Origin: Caballeronia sp. TF1N1
GTDB lineage: Bacteria; Pseudomonadota; Gammaproteobacteria; Burkholderiales; Burkholderiaceae
NCBI RefSeq assembly: GCF_022878925.1
Contig: NZ_CP084626.1
Span: 1,550,001 to 1,614,000, forward strand
Direction: 5' to 3'
DNA: 64,000 nt
In this document: positions 44,800 through 54,175 of the stretch, in pieces
Layout: each line of letters starts with the position of its first letter
Numbering within the stretch: position 1 is the stretch's first letter
Translations under genes and position numbers: made by a program
The notes under the pieces: model-generated
What the model was told of the DNA's origin: nothing
Seen by the model: only the letters and a program-made list of their open reading frames with translations
Database searches by the model: none

Positions 44800-45662
44800 C
44801 GTGCGCTGTCTCCTTCGAACGATTCCGTGAGCCACGCCGGATCGCGCCGCAAGGTCGGCAACTCGGCGGGTGGATCGACGAGCGGCGGATTGGCGGCCAG
44901 CAACCCGCGCGTGTACGGATGCTTTGCGTGCGCGAGATCCGCCGCCGCGCATGTCTCGACGATCCGCCCGCCGTACATCACTGCCACGCGGTCGCAAAAC
45001 GACATCACGAGCGGCAGGTCGTGGCTGATAAAGACGAGTCCCGTGTCATGACGCTCGATCATCTCGTCGAGCACGGCAAGCACTTGCATGGAGACGAGCA
45101 CGTCGAGCGCGCTGGTGGGTTCGTCGGCGATCAAGAGGCGCGGGCCGGCGAAGACCATCATCGCGATCATCACGCGCTGGCCCATGCCGCCCGACAGCTC
45201 TTGCGGATACGCATCCGCCACGCGCTCCGGATCGCGGATATGCACCGCCGACAACGCCTCGACGATACGCGCGCGCATGGCCTTGCGGCCGAGGCGTTCG
45301 CCTTGCCGCGCGAAGGTTTCGCGCATTTGTTGCGCGACGGTCATGACCGGGTTCAACGAGAATTTCGGGTCTTGCAGAATCATGCTCATCTGCGTGCCGC
45401 ATAAACGCCGGCGCTCGTTCGGCTTCATCGCGAGCAAGTCCTGGCCGTCGAAACGCAGGGCTTTCGCGGACCACTTCGCCCCTTGCGGCAAGAGACCGAG
45501 CAGCGCGCGGCCGGTAAGCGACTTGCCCGAACCGGATTCCCCGACGATACCCAACCGTTCGCCGCGCTCGACCGACAACGAGACGCCGCGCACGGCGGGC
45601 ATTGGCACGCCGTCGTGGCTGGCGAAAGAAATATCGAGTCCATCGATCTCGCACAAGGACAT
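44796..45662 (-). CDS. ddpD: Dipeptide/D-Ala-D-Ala ABC transporter ATP-binding protein DdpD
   Basis: 288 aa from the ATG at 45662 with GGAGG 5 bp upstream; it starts 1 bp after the ddpC stop. Walker A GESGSGKSLT, Q-loop MILQDPKFSLNPV, signature QELSGGMGQRVMIA and Walker B LLIADEPTSALD are intact. The C-terminal HPYTRGLLAANPPL is the typical Opp/Dpp extension. It pairs with DdpF to power the permease. Confidence 0.9.
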   Translation of the reverse strand: MSLCEIDGLDISFASHDGVPMPAVRGVSLSVERGERLGIVGESGSGKSLTGRALLGLLPQGAKWSAKALRFDGQDLLAMKPNERRRLCGTQMSMILQDPKFSLNPVMTVAQQMRETFARQGERLGRKAMRARIVEALSAVHIRDPERVADAYPQELSGGMGQRVMIAMMVFAGPRLLIADEPTSALDVLVSMQVLAVLDEMIERHDTGLVFISHDLPLVMSFCDRVAVMYGGRIVETCAAADLAHAKHPYTRGLLAANPPLVDPPAELPTLRRDPAWLTESFEGDSAR

Positions 45663-45663
45663 G

Positions 45664-46602
45664 TCAGCCTCCGTGACGCGGATCGAAGACATCGCGCAAA
45701 CCGTCGCCGAGCAGATTGAACGCCAGGCTCACGGCGAGAATGGCGAGGCCGGGAATAGTTGCGACCCACCACGCATCGAGCAGCACATTGCGGCCAGAGG
45801 CAACCATGTAACCCCATTCGGGACTCGGCGGCTGCGCGCCCAGTCCCAGAAATCCGAGCCCCGCGACGGCGAGGATGATGCCCGCCATGTCGAGCGTCGC
45901 GCGCACGATCACCGACGACGAACACAGCGGCACGATATAGCGCAACAGAATGCGCGCGGGCGACGCGCCCTGCAGACGCGCCGCGTGGATGAAGTCGGCC
46001 TGCGCGAGCCGCAGCGATTCGGCACGCGCGAGCCGCGCATACGGCGGCCACGCCGTGATCGAAATGGCGATGACCGCGTTGAGCACGCCCGGCCCGAGCG
46101 CGGCCGCGAACGCGAGCGCGAGCACGATCTTCGGAAACGCGAGCGCGACATCGGTAATGCGCATGAGCACGGTATCGACGAAACCGCCGCAATAACCCGC
46201 CACCGTGCCCATGAGCAAACCCACGGGCACGACGAGCACCACGACCAGCATGGCGATACTCAACGTGAGCCGCGAGCCGTGCACGAGCCTCGACAGGATG
46301 TCGCGGCCGAGCTGATCGGTGCCGAACCAGTGTGCTGCGTTGGGCGGCGTAAGGCGTTCGGCGAGCACTTGCTGCAACGGGTCGCGCGTAACGACGAGCG
46401 GCCCGAAGATCGCCACCACGACGAGCAGCACGAGTATCGCGAGACCGAACATGCTGAGCGGATTCGCCGAGAACGCGCGCCAGCGCCGGTATGCGCGCCC
46501 GAGCGCCGCCTGACGCGGCGACGCGGGCGTGTCGGTGAGCAACCACGCGCGCCAGTGCACCCGCGCGGGATTCATCGGCGTGCGCTCGACGGGCGAATGC
46601 AT
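45664..46602 (-). CDS. ddpC: Dipeptide/D-Ala-D-Ala ABC transporter permease DdpC
   Basis: 312 aa with six transmembrane helices. The N-terminal cytoplasmic segment, then AHWFGTDQLGRDILSRLVHGSRLTL and the EAA loop AESLRLAQADFIHAARLQGASPARIL, are those of DppC/OppC. Starts are ATG 46602 or a TTG two codons earlier; GGAGG fits both. It heterodimerises with DdpB. Confidence 0.92.
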   Translation of the reverse strand: MHSPVERTPMNPARVHWRAWLLTDTPASPRQAALGRAYRRWRAFSANPLSMFGLAILVLLVVVAIFGPLVVTRDPLQQVLAERLTPPNAAHWFGTDQLGRDILSRLVHGSRLTLSIAMLVVVLVVPVGLLMGTVAGYCGGFVDTVLMRITDVALAFPKIVLALAFAAALGPGVLNAVIAISITAWPPYARLARAESLRLAQADFIHAARLQGASPARILLRYIVPLCSSSVIVRATLDMAGIILAVAGLGFLGLGAQPPSPEWGYMVASGRNVLLDAWWVATIPGLAILAVSLAFNLLGDGLRDVFDPRHGG

Positions 46603-46620
46603 CGACAAGCGTCCTCCATG

Positions 46621-47691
46621 TCAGCGTGCGCGCGGATCGAACACGCGGTAAAGCGCGTCGGTCAGCAAGTTAAGCGCAATGAACGTCGCGCCGATCACGA
46701 GCGTGCTGCCGAGCACCGCGTTCATGTCCGCGTTCAAAAGCGCGCCCGTCAGATACGAGCCGATGCCCGGCCACGCGAACACGATTTCTGTCAGCACCGA
46801 GCCTTCGAGCAGATAGCTGTACGCCAACGCGATCACCGTCAGCAACGGCACCGCGATATTGCCGAACGCGTGCCGCCAGATCACGCGCCGCTCGGACAAG
46901 CCCTTCGCGCGCGCGGTCGTCACGTATTCCTGGCTCAGTTGTTCGAGCATGAACGAGCGCGTCATGCGGCTCAGATAAGCGATGGAATAAAACGCCAGCA
47001 CGCCCGCCGGCAACGCGATATGCGAGAACGCGTTCCTAAAAACGTCCCACTCGCCCGCGAGGAGCGAATCGATCAGCAGACTGCCGGTGCGCGTATCGAC
47101 CATGCCGTCGTACATCGGGTCGATGCGGCCCGGACCCGAAACCCAATGAAGGCGCGCATAGAACAGCAACAGACCCATCAGCGCGAGCCAGAATACGGGC
47201 ACGGAACTGCCCGCGAGCCCGATGAAGCGCGCGATGTGGTCGACCATGCGGTTGTGCTTCACGGCCGCAATCACGCCGAGCGGCACGCCGATGCAAACGC
47301 CGATGAAAGTCGAGAGCGTCGCCAGTTCGAGCGTCGCGGGAAACACGCGTTTGATGTCGTCGATGACGGGATTCGCCGTCAAGAGCGACACGCCCAGATT
47401 GCCGTGCAGGACATCGCGCGCGTAGATCATGAACTGCTCGATGAGCGGCTTGTCGAGCCCGAGCTGCAAATGCGCCGCCGCATACGCCGCCGCCGATGCG
47501 CGGTCGCCGAGAATGGCAAGCACGGGATCGATGGGAATCTTGCGGCCGATGAAGAACGTGATCGCAAGCAGCCCGGTGAATGTTACCGCGAGCATGATGA
47601 TCCAGCGCACGAGTGCAAGCACGAAGCGCACGCCCCTTCGCCGGCCGCTCGCGGCGCGCATTCGGTCGAAAAACGTGGGCGTGACGGACAT
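46621..47691 (-). CDS. ddpB: Dipeptide/D-Ala-D-Ala ABC transporter permease DdpB
   Basis: 356 aa from the ATG at 47691. DppB/OppB features are six helices, LGLDKPLIEQFMIYARDVLHGNLGVSL, and the EAA loop RSFMLEQLSQEYVTTARAKGLSERRVI. It is somewhat longer than DppB because of a periplasmic loop between helices (VSGPGRIDPMYDGMVDTRTG). It lies 19 bp downstream of the ddpA stop. Confidence 0.92.
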   Translation of the reverse strand: MSVTPTFFDRMRAASGRRRGVRFVLALVRWIIMLAVTFTGLLAITFFIGRKIPIDPVLAILGDRASAAAYAAAHLQLGLDKPLIEQFMIYARDVLHGNLGVSLLTANPVIDDIKRVFPATLELATLSTFIGVCIGVPLGVIAAVKHNRMVDHIARFIGLAGSSVPVFWLALMGLLLFYARLHWVSGPGRIDPMYDGMVDTRTGSLLIDSLLAGEWDVFRNAFSHIALPAGVLAFYSIAYLSRMTRSFMLEQLSQEYVTTARAKGLSERRVIWRHAFGNIAVPLLTVIALAYSYLLEGSVLTEIVFAWPGIGSYLTGALLNADMNAVLGSTLVIGATFIALNLLTDALYRVFDPRAR

Positions 47692-47710
47692 TCGCAGGCT
47701 GCTTCGCTGG

Positions 47711-49312
47711 TTATTGCTTTTTGATGTCTTTGTAAGAGACGAGATCGTTGATCGGCCCAACTTCCAGCCCGCTCACGCCCGGCCGCGCCGCCACCTGCGA
47801 CACCTTCTGGAACATGATGACGAAGGGCGACTTCGCGAGCACTTCGCGCTGCATGGTCTCGTAGCTCTGCGCGCGCTTTTTCGTATCGCTTTCGGCGAGC
47901 GCGGCGTTCGTTTCCTTCGTCAGTTGCGCAATGTCCCAGGCGTTGCGCCACGCAAGCATTTTGTAGCTCGACGCATCCGAGTTGTCCGGATTCCACACGA
48001 AGCCTTGCGCGTTGCTATGCGGATCGATATAGTCCGCCGACCATTCGCCGATATAGATGTCATGCGCGCGCGCCCGGTAGCGCCCGAGCGTCTGCTTGTT
48101 GTCGCTCGGCATGAGTTGAACCTTGATGTTGGCAAGCGCGAGGTTCGCCTGCACCGCCTGCGCAATCTCGCTGTATGGATAGTCGTTGCGCACGTCCATC
48201 TTCACGGTGAAGCCGCTCGCAAGACCGGCCTTGGCCAGCAACGCCTTGGCCTTCGCGACATCCTGGTGATACGGATTGTCATTGAGCGCGCCCAGGAATC
48301 CCTCGGGCAGGAAGGTTTCGTGCACCTTGTACGTCGTGCGGATGACGTTCTTCTGAATGCCCTGATAGTCGATCAGCCACTTCATCGCCTCCCAGACTTC
48401 GGGCTTCGCCAAATTCGGATTCTTGTTGTTGAGGCCGAGATACATGAGCGTTGCCTGCGGCACGGCGTTCACCTTGATCTTGCCGGCCTTGGCAAGCGTG
48501 TCGAGGTCGTCGGGGCTCAGATCGCGTGCCACGTCGATGTCGCCGTTCTCGATCATCAGACGCTGGCTCGCCGCTTCGGTCACATGGCGCAGCACGATGC
48601 GCTTCATGGCAAGCGGCGCGCGATACCCGTCGAAACGTTGCAATACGATGCTGTCGTTGGCCGTCCACTTCACGAGCTTGTAAGCGCCCGAACCGGCCTC
48701 GTTCGTCTTGAGCCATTCGTTGCCGTAGTCGCTGCCCTTCTGATGCGATTCGAGCAGCTTGCGATCCACCACCGACGCCGGCCACGAGCCGAGCACGTTC
48801 AACACGAAAGTCGGCGCGTAGCGTTGATCGGTGGTTATGGCGACGGTCGTATCGTCGATCTTCTTCACGTTCTGCAGCGCGTTGGCCTTCGTGAGCCCGA
48901 TGCCCGCAAGCACGGCGGCCGCACCCTTGTCCAGCAACGCGGTGCGCTGGATGGACCAGGCGACGTCGTCGGCGGAAAGCGGATTTCCTGAGTGGAACTT
49001 GAGGCCGGGGCGAATCTTGAACGTGAACGTCAGACCGTCCTGACTGACCGACCACGACTGCGCGACGTCACCGTTGAACTTCGACGGGTCTTTCAGATCG
49101 ACGCGCACCAGCCGGTCGTACGTGTTCGCGACGTATTCCTCGGGCACGAGTTCGTAGATTTCGCCGGGATCGAGCGAGGTGAACTCGTCGAGCAGCGTTG
49201 CCATGACGAACATGTCCTTCGGCGTGGCCGCCTGCGCGAGTGTCAGTGTTCCCGCGCCCGCCAAAACCAGAGCCGTTGCCAGTGCCGCCGCGACTGCCTT
49301 GCGCAAGACCAT
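47711..49312 (-). CDS. ddpA: Periplasmic dipeptide-binding protein DdpA
   Basis: 533 aa from the ATG at 49312 with a Sec signal peptide (MVLRKAVAAALATALVLAGAG..., cleavage after AQA). The SBP family 5 pattern is seen: DEFTSLDPGEIYE, FKIRPGLKFHSGNPLSADDVAWS and the GAYKLVKW block. It presents a peptide ligand to DdpBC. Presence of ddpX next door suggests D-Ala-D-Ala, but other di/tripeptides are possible. Confidence 0.9.
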   Translation of the reverse strand: MVLRKAVAAALATALVLAGAGTLTLAQAATPKDMFVMATLLDEFTSLDPGEIYELVPEEYVANTYDRLVRVDLKDPSKFNGDVAQSWSVSQDGLTFTFKIRPGLKFHSGNPLSADDVAWSIQRTALLDKGAAAVLAGIGLTKANALQNVKKIDDTTVAITTDQRYAPTFVLNVLGSWPASVVDRKLLESHQKGSDYGNEWLKTNEAGSGAYKLVKWTANDSIVLQRFDGYRAPLAMKRIVLRHVTEAASQRLMIENGDIDVARDLSPDDLDTLAKAGKIKVNAVPQATLMYLGLNNKNPNLAKPEVWEAMKWLIDYQGIQKNVIRTTYKVHETFLPEGFLGALNDNPYHQDVAKAKALLAKAGLASGFTVKMDVRNDYPYSEIAQAVQANLALANIKVQLMPSDNKQTLGRYRARAHDIYIGEWSADYIDPHSNAQGFVWNPDNSDASSYKMLAWRNAWDIAQLTKETNAALAESDTKKRAQSYETMQREVLAKSPFVIMFQKVSQVAARPGVSGLEVGPINDLVSYKDIKKQ

Positions 49313-49341
49313 GTGCTTTTCCGTTCGAAGTGAGGTTGGGT

Positions 49342-49905
49342 TCACATCAGCCGCAACGGGCCGCTTTCTTCGTTGTCGATCAGAGCAAGTTCGCGCGAGC
49401 CCGGCAATTCGTAATGCCACCACTCGCTGGGAATATGCGCGAAGCCCGCGCCGTGCATCACGCCGAGCAGCAGCGTGCGGTTGTGCTGTACGTGCCTCGG
49501 CAAACCCGCGTGAAAGTGCGCGGACTCGGGGACCATTGCGTCGAAGCCCGTGCCCATGTCGAGCTCGCCGCCGTTTTCATCGACGAGCGTGAGGTCTACT
49601 GCCGTGCCGCGGCTGTGATTCGAGCCGCGCTTGAGATCGGCGATGAAGGTCGGGTCGGGCAGAAAGTCCCAGAGCACCTGCTGCGCTTGCGGCGGCCGAT
49701 AGGCGTCGAAAATCTTGAGCGTCATGCCGAAGCTTTGCGCGATGGCGACCGCGCGGCGCAAGGCCGCCTCGGCGGGTTCGAGCAGCAGACAATGCTGCGC
49801 TTTGTAGATGGGTTTGCCGGTGAGATTGCGATCGGTCGCGTAGACGAGATCGATCTCCACCTGATGCGTCCGTGGCGTGATGTGCAGCAAGGAGAATCGA
49901 GTCAT
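49342..49905 (-). CDS. ddpX: D-alanyl-D-alanine dipeptidase DdpX (VanX-type)
   Basis: 187 aa from the ATG at 49905; an earlier ATG at 49938 would add 11 residues. The zinc and catalytic motifs of VanX/DdpX are intact: RGSNHSRGTAVDLTL (SxHxxGxAxD) and PSEWWHYE (ExWH). FDAYRPPQAQ carries the conserved Arg. It hydrolyses D-Ala-D-Ala, letting the cell use it as a nutrient. It is the first gene of ddpXABCDF, in the same order as in Escherichia coli. Confidence 0.93.
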   Translation of the reverse strand: MTRFSLLHITPRTHQVEIDLVYATDRNLTGKPIYKAQHCLLLEPAEAALRRAVAIAQSFGMTLKIFDAYRPPQAQQVLWDFLPDPTFIADLKRGSNHSRGTAVDLTLVDENGGELDMGTGFDAMVPESAHFHAGLPRHVQHNRTLLLGVMHGAGFAHIPSEWWHYELPGSRELALIDNEESGPLRLM

Positions 49906-50050
49906 GTTTCTGGATGCGGGAGCTGCGGTCCGTTTCATTCCGATAGACGAACCTTAACCCGATAGAAAAATCCGCGAAACTGTTTGTTTGGGTGGTTTTG
50001 TTTCGGCCGACGGGTTGGGTCAGGCGAGCAAGCGCCACCGGGCGAGCATT

Positions 50051-51244
50051 TCACCCCAACGCCTTCTCCAACGCCCTTTCCACGTCCGCCCTCAAATCGC
50101 TCTCGCTCTCCAGCCCGATATAAAGCCGCACCAGCACGCCCTCATGCGGCCACTTCGACGCCGTGCGCATCGACCGGATGTCGTAGGGCATCGCGAGGCT
50201 GTGCGCCCCGCCCCAGCTCCAGCCGATGGAAAAAAGCTCGAGCGCCTCGACGAACGCATCGACTTGCGCCGCGCCATGGCGCGCGTCGAACACGAACGAA
50301 AACAAGCCGCCCGCGCCGCCCGAAAAGTCCCGCTTAAAGAACTCGTGGCCAGGACAATCGTCCAGCGCCGGATGCAGCACCGCCGCGACTTCCGGGCGCG
50401 TCTTCAGCCATTTTGCCAAAGCAAGCGCGGAACGGTCATGGGCCTCGTAGCGCAGTTGCATCGTCGGCAAGCTGCGCAACACGAGCGATGCGTCGTCGGA
50501 CGACACACCCACGCCCAGCCGCATGCGCGCGCGCTTGAGCTTCTTATGCAGCTCGAAATCGCGAGCGATGGTCGCGCCCATCAGAATGTCGCTGCCGCCC
50601 GACTGATATTTCGTCAGCGCCTGCACCGAGATATCGACGCCATGTTCGAACGGCTTGAACGCGAGCCCCGCCGAATACGTGTTGTCGATCGCCGTCACGA
50701 TGCCGCGCGCGCGCGCCACGGCAACCATGGCCGGCACGTCCTGAACTTCCATCGTCACCGAGCCGGGCGCTTCGAGCCAGATGAGCTTCGTGTTGTCACG
50801 GATGTCATCGGCAATGCCCGCGCCCTTCATCGGATCGTAGTAGGTCACCTCGACGCCGAAGTCGCTCGCGAGCCAATCTGCGTGATCGCGATTCGGTCCA
50901 TACACGTTGTCCGGCACGAGCACGTGATCGCCCGACTTCACCAACGCGAAGTACACGTTCGAAATGGCCGCGAGCCCGGACGGTTGCAACAGTGCGTGCT
51001 CGCCGCCTTCGATCGTCGCAAGCCGCTGCGCAAGCGCGACCGTCGTAGGCGTGCCGTGCAGCCCGTAGCGCCATTTCGAATCGTCGCTCCAGACGAGTTC
51101 GCGCATGGTGGCGAGGTCCGGAAACACCACGGTCGAGGCGCGCGTAACCGGCACTGAAAAAGACTCGAAGCCCGGCGTGATGCGGTCATCTGGCTGGACG
51201 ATGCGGGTTTGCAGGTCGCGTTCGGAGTTGCTTGAATCGGTCAT
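50051..51244 (-). CDS. metC: Cystathionine beta-lyase-type PLP enzyme
   Basis: 397 aa Cys/Met-metabolism PLP enzyme. The lysine that binds PLP lies in ALTKYQSGGSDILMG, and the conserved R-YGLHGTPT, EAPGSVTMEV and DNTYSAG blocks are present. Lengths and the WSWGGAHSLAMPYD stretch fit cystathionine beta-lyases. It makes homocysteine, pyruvate and ammonia. Cleavage of other cysteine conjugates is possible. It stands upstream of ddpX on the same strand with a 145-bp gap. Confidence 0.9.
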   Translation of the reverse strand: MTDSSNSERDLQTRIVQPDDRITPGFESFSVPVTRASTVVFPDLATMRELVWSDDSKWRYGLHGTPTTVALAQRLATIEGGEHALLQPSGLAAISNVYFALVKSGDHVLVPDNVYGPNRDHADWLASDFGVEVTYYDPMKGAGIADDIRDNTKLIWLEAPGSVTMEVQDVPAMVAVARARGIVTAIDNTYSAGLAFKPFEHGVDISVQALTKYQSGGSDILMGATIARDFELHKKLKRARMRLGVGVSSDDASLVLRSLPTMQLRYEAHDRSALALAKWLKTRPEVAAVLHPALDDCPGHEFFKRDFSGGAGGLFSFVFDARHGAAQVDAFVEALELFSIGWSWGGAHSLAMPYDIRSMRTASKWPHEGVLVRLYIGLESESDLRADVERALEKALG

Positions 51245-51365
51245 GTCGAAGCAGAGTTGAGTGGTTGATGCGCGGGAGTGTCGCCAACGCTCGGCCGAGG
51301 AATATAAGTGGGAAGGTTCGCGATGGGCGTCGTGTCGAGCACTGACGCCCGCTTCGAAACGACCA

Positions 51366-52001
51366 TCACTCACCGATGATCACGTTACTCGTCCCGCCCA
51401 CCGCATTACGCGGCGGCGCAGGTTCGAGCGAAGGCGCGGGCGGCGCACTGCGCGTGAGCGGCGCACCCTGTACAGCGGGCAGCGTCGCTCCCGCCACCGC
51501 TGGACGAAGATCGAATGGCCTGGAATTGGAATCGTCCGGGTCCATGCGCTCGCCCGACACGCTGCCATCCGCCGCGAACTTTCCCACCCAGTTGCCAGTG
51601 ATATGCGTGCCGTCGTTCGATTCCTCGATCTCCAGCGTATCGCCATCGCGATCGCCAGCAACGAGGATCACCGACGGGCTGCCCTCGAACCGATACTCGC
51701 CATGCACGCCCGAGGGATCGTCGGTCTTTGCGCCGAGCCTCATTTCGATTTGCCGGTCGCCGAGTGTGCCGACATAACGCGGAAAGCGCGCGTATTCCGG
51801 GTTCGGCGTGAGCGGCTTTTGCGGCGGCAAGGCAAGCGTTTCGATAGCCTGCTGCGCGCCATGCGACTCGCCCTTCGCGCTAGCAGGCGCATTCGCCGCG
51901 GCCGTCGACGCATCCGGCGGCATTGGCGAATTACAGCCGGCAAACGCGAATGCGGCGCCTGCGATCGTCGCCCAGTGCAAGCGCTTCATTGTTTCGATCA
52001 T
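51366..52001 (-). CDS. Putative lipoprotein, 211 aa
   Basis: From the ATG at 52001 (AAGGAACGAAGG before it) the protein has a short basic N-terminus and a lipobox AFAGC-N (Cys about residue 23). A low-complexity linker follows, then a beta-rich domain (RYVGTLGDRQIEMRLGAKTDDPSG..., VILVAGDRDGDTLEIEESNDG, ITGNWVGKF) that resembles small beta-barrel or META-like folds. The end is Pro/Ala-rich. The function is unknown. Confidence 0.72.
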   Translation of the reverse strand: MIETMKRLHWATIAGAAFAFAGCNSPMPPDASTAAANAPASAKGESHGAQQAIETLALPPQKPLTPNPEYARFPRYVGTLGDRQIEMRLGAKTDDPSGVHGEYRFEGSPSVILVAGDRDGDTLEIEESNDGTHITGNWVGKFAADGSVSGERMDPDDSNSRPFDLRPAVAGATLPAVQGAPLTRSAPPAPSLEPAPPRNAVGGTSNVIIGE

Positions 52002-52030
52002 CCTTCGTTCCTTGACCCAAGCCCCGAGCG

Positions 52031-53215
52031 TCAGATGCGCTCGAAAATCGCCGCGATACCCTGACCGCCGCCGATGCACATCGTCACGAGCGCATACCGC
52101 CCGCCAATGCGCTGCAACTCGTACAGCGCCTTCACGGTGATGAGCGCGCCCGTCGCGCCGATCGGATGCCCAAGCGAAATGCCCGAACCGTTCGGATTGA
52201 CCTTCGCCGGATCGAGCTTCAGTTCCTGCGTGACCGCGCAGGCTTGCGCGGCGAAGGCTTCGTTCGCTTCGATCACGTCGAGATCGGCGACGCTCAGTCC
52301 CGCGCGCTCCAGCGCCTTTTGCGTGGCGGGAACGGGGCCAATGCCCATGATTTTCGGATCGACGCCCGCATGCGCGTAAGCGACGAGGCGCGCGAGCGGC
52401 TTCACGCCGCGCTTCTCGGCGACGCCGCGCTCCATCAGCACGACAGCCGCGGCCGCGTCGTTGATGCCCGATGCATTGCCCGCCGTGACCGTGCCGTTTT
52501 CCTTCGCGAACACGGGACGCAGCTTCGAAAAATCTTCGGCCGTCGCGTTCATGCGCACGTGCTCGTCGCGATCGAAAACGGCGTCGCCCTTCTTCGATGC
52601 CAGCGTGATCGGCAGAATCTGTTCCTTGAAGTAACCGGCTTCGATAGCTCGCGCCGCGCGCCGGTGCGATTCGAGCGCGAGCGCGTCCTGCGCCTCGCGC
52701 GTGATGCCGTACTTGTTCGCGACGTTCTCGGCCGTCACGCCCATGTGGATCTTGTCGAACGGGTCGTTCAACGCGCCGAGCATCATGTCGACGACGCGTG
52801 CATCGCCCATGCGCTGGCCGAAGCGCGCGGCGGGCATGACGTAAGGCGCGCGGCTCATGCTTTCCGCGCCACCGCCGATGGCGATCTCGGCGTCGCCCAG
52901 CAAGATGGATTGCGACGCGGACACGATGGCCTGCAAGCCCGAGCCGCACAGACGGTTTACCGTGAGCGCGGGCGCGTGTTGCGTCACGCCGCCGTCGAGC
53001 GCGGCCACGCGAGCGAGATACATGTCACGCGGCTCGGTCTGGATCACGTTGCCGAACACGACATGGCCGACCTCGTCGCCCTGCACGTTTGCACGCGACA
53101 ACACTTCGCGCACCACGCGCGCGCCGAGATCGGTCGGCGTGAAATCCTTGAGCGCGCCGCCGAAGTCGCCGATTGCCGTGCGTACACCGCTTACCACCAC
53201 TACTTCTCGCGTCAT
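52031..53215 (-). CDS. bktB: Beta-ketothiolase BktB
   Basis: 394 aa thiolase. Cys90 (NRLCGSG) is the acyl-accepting residue; the His of SLGHPIGATG and the Cys of TMCIGGGQG complete the site. Long stretches are as I remember Cupriavidus BktB (MTREVVVVSGVRTAIG, GNVIQTEPRDMYL, NGSGISLGHPIG). It condenses acetyl-CoA with acetyl- or propionyl-CoA, giving C4-C5 precursors for PHA. The pha genes lie 3-8 kb away. Confidence 0.93.
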   Translation of the reverse strand: MTREVVVVSGVRTAIGDFGGALKDFTPTDLGARVVREVLSRANVQGDEVGHVVFGNVIQTEPRDMYLARVAALDGGVTQHAPALTVNRLCGSGLQAIVSASQSILLGDAEIAIGGGAESMSRAPYVMPAARFGQRMGDARVVDMMLGALNDPFDKIHMGVTAENVANKYGITREAQDALALESHRRAARAIEAGYFKEQILPITLASKKGDAVFDRDEHVRMNATAEDFSKLRPVFAKENGTVTAGNASGINDAAAAVVLMERGVAEKRGVKPLARLVAYAHAGVDPKIMGIGPVPATQKALERAGLSVADLDVIEANEAFAAQACAVTQELKLDPAKVNPNGSGISLGHPIGATGALITVKALYELQRIGGRYALVTMCIGGGQGIAAIFERI

Positions 53216-53245
53216 GTTCTTGTCTCCTGAGTTTGCGTGGGTCTT

Positions 53246-54172
53246 TTACTCCGCGAGCGCGGACTCCACTGTCTTTCTGGTCGGAATGGGGGCTACCGCG
53301 CCGAAGCCTTGCGTCGATAACGCCGCCGCCACGTTGGCATAACGCGCCGCCATAAAAGGATCGTCACCCGCGACGATACGCGCGATGAACGCGCCGCCGA
53401 AGCAATCTCCGGCGCCGGTGGCATCGACCGCGTTCACGACGCGGCCCGGCACCACGCGCCGCTCATTGGGTGTCGCGATATACGCGCCTTCACGGCCGAG
53501 CTTGAGCGCGACGACTTTCGAGCCGAGCGCGAGCAGGAAGTCGACGATGGCGTCCTTGTCTTCATGGCCCGTGATGACGGTCACGTCGTCCCAGCTCGGC
53601 AGGCAGATGTCCGTCATGCGCAGCGCTTCGAGCATCACCGCGCGGGCGCGCGCAAGCGGCCACAGCTTCAGGCGCAGGTTCGTGTCGAAACTCACCTTTG
53701 CGCCGTGCGAGCGCGCGTGATCCATGGCGGTAAAAGCGGCATCGCACGCGGATACGCCGATTGCGAGACTGATTCCCGACAGATGCACGACCTTCGCCGC
53801 CGCAATCGCGTCGAGCGGCAGATGCGCGCTCGCATAACGGCTCGCCGCCGAACCCGCGCGCAAGTAATCGAAGCGATGCCCGCTCTCGCCGTGCGACACG
53901 AAATAAACGCCCGTGGGCGCGGTATCGTCGATACGCACCGTCGATGTATCGACATTCTCCGTGCGCCAGAGATCGAGCAGCAGTTGCCCGAACTGGTCGT
54001 TGCCGACGGCGGACACGAAGCCCGTCGACGCGCCTTGCCGCGACGCCGCGATCAGAAAGTTCGAGACATCGCCGCCGAAGCCTTGCAGATAGTTCGGCTG
54101 ATTTCGCGTCGACTGGTTGAACTCGATCATCGCCTCGCCGAGCGCGAGCACCGAAGGCATGGAATGCGCCAT
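53246..54172 (-). CDS. kdgK: 2-keto-3-deoxygluconate kinase (PfkB family)
   Basis: 308 aa ribokinase-fold protein. GGDVSNFLIAASRQGA is the first PfkB signature, and VDATGAGDCFGGAF carries the catalytic Asp and anion hole. FDTNLRLKLWP is typical of KdgK rather than fructokinase. It phosphorylates 2-keto-3-deoxygluconate for the Entner-Doudoroff pathway. It starts 3 bp after the rimO stop, so they are probably co-transcribed although unrelated in function. Confidence 0.9.
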   Translation of the reverse strand: MAHSMPSVLALGEAMIEFNQSTRNQPNYLQGFGGDVSNFLIAASRQGASTGFVSAVGNDQFGQLLLDLWRTENVDTSTVRIDDTAPTGVYFVSHGESGHRFDYLRAGSAASRYASAHLPLDAIAAAKVVHLSGISLAIGVSACDAAFTAMDHARSHGAKVSFDTNLRLKLWPLARARAVMLEALRMTDICLPSWDDVTVITGHEDKDAIVDFLLALGSKVVALKLGREGAYIATPNERRVVPGRVVNAVDATGAGDCFGGAFIARIVAGDDPFMAARYANVAAALSTQGFGAVAPIPTRKTVESALAE

Positions 54173-54175
54173 GAC

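Noticed and set aside
45088..47724. 878-codon open frame on the plus strand across the ddpB-ddpD genes
   Set aside because: Antisense shadow. It spans several genes, is extremely Arg/His/Gln-rich and has no recognisable fold.
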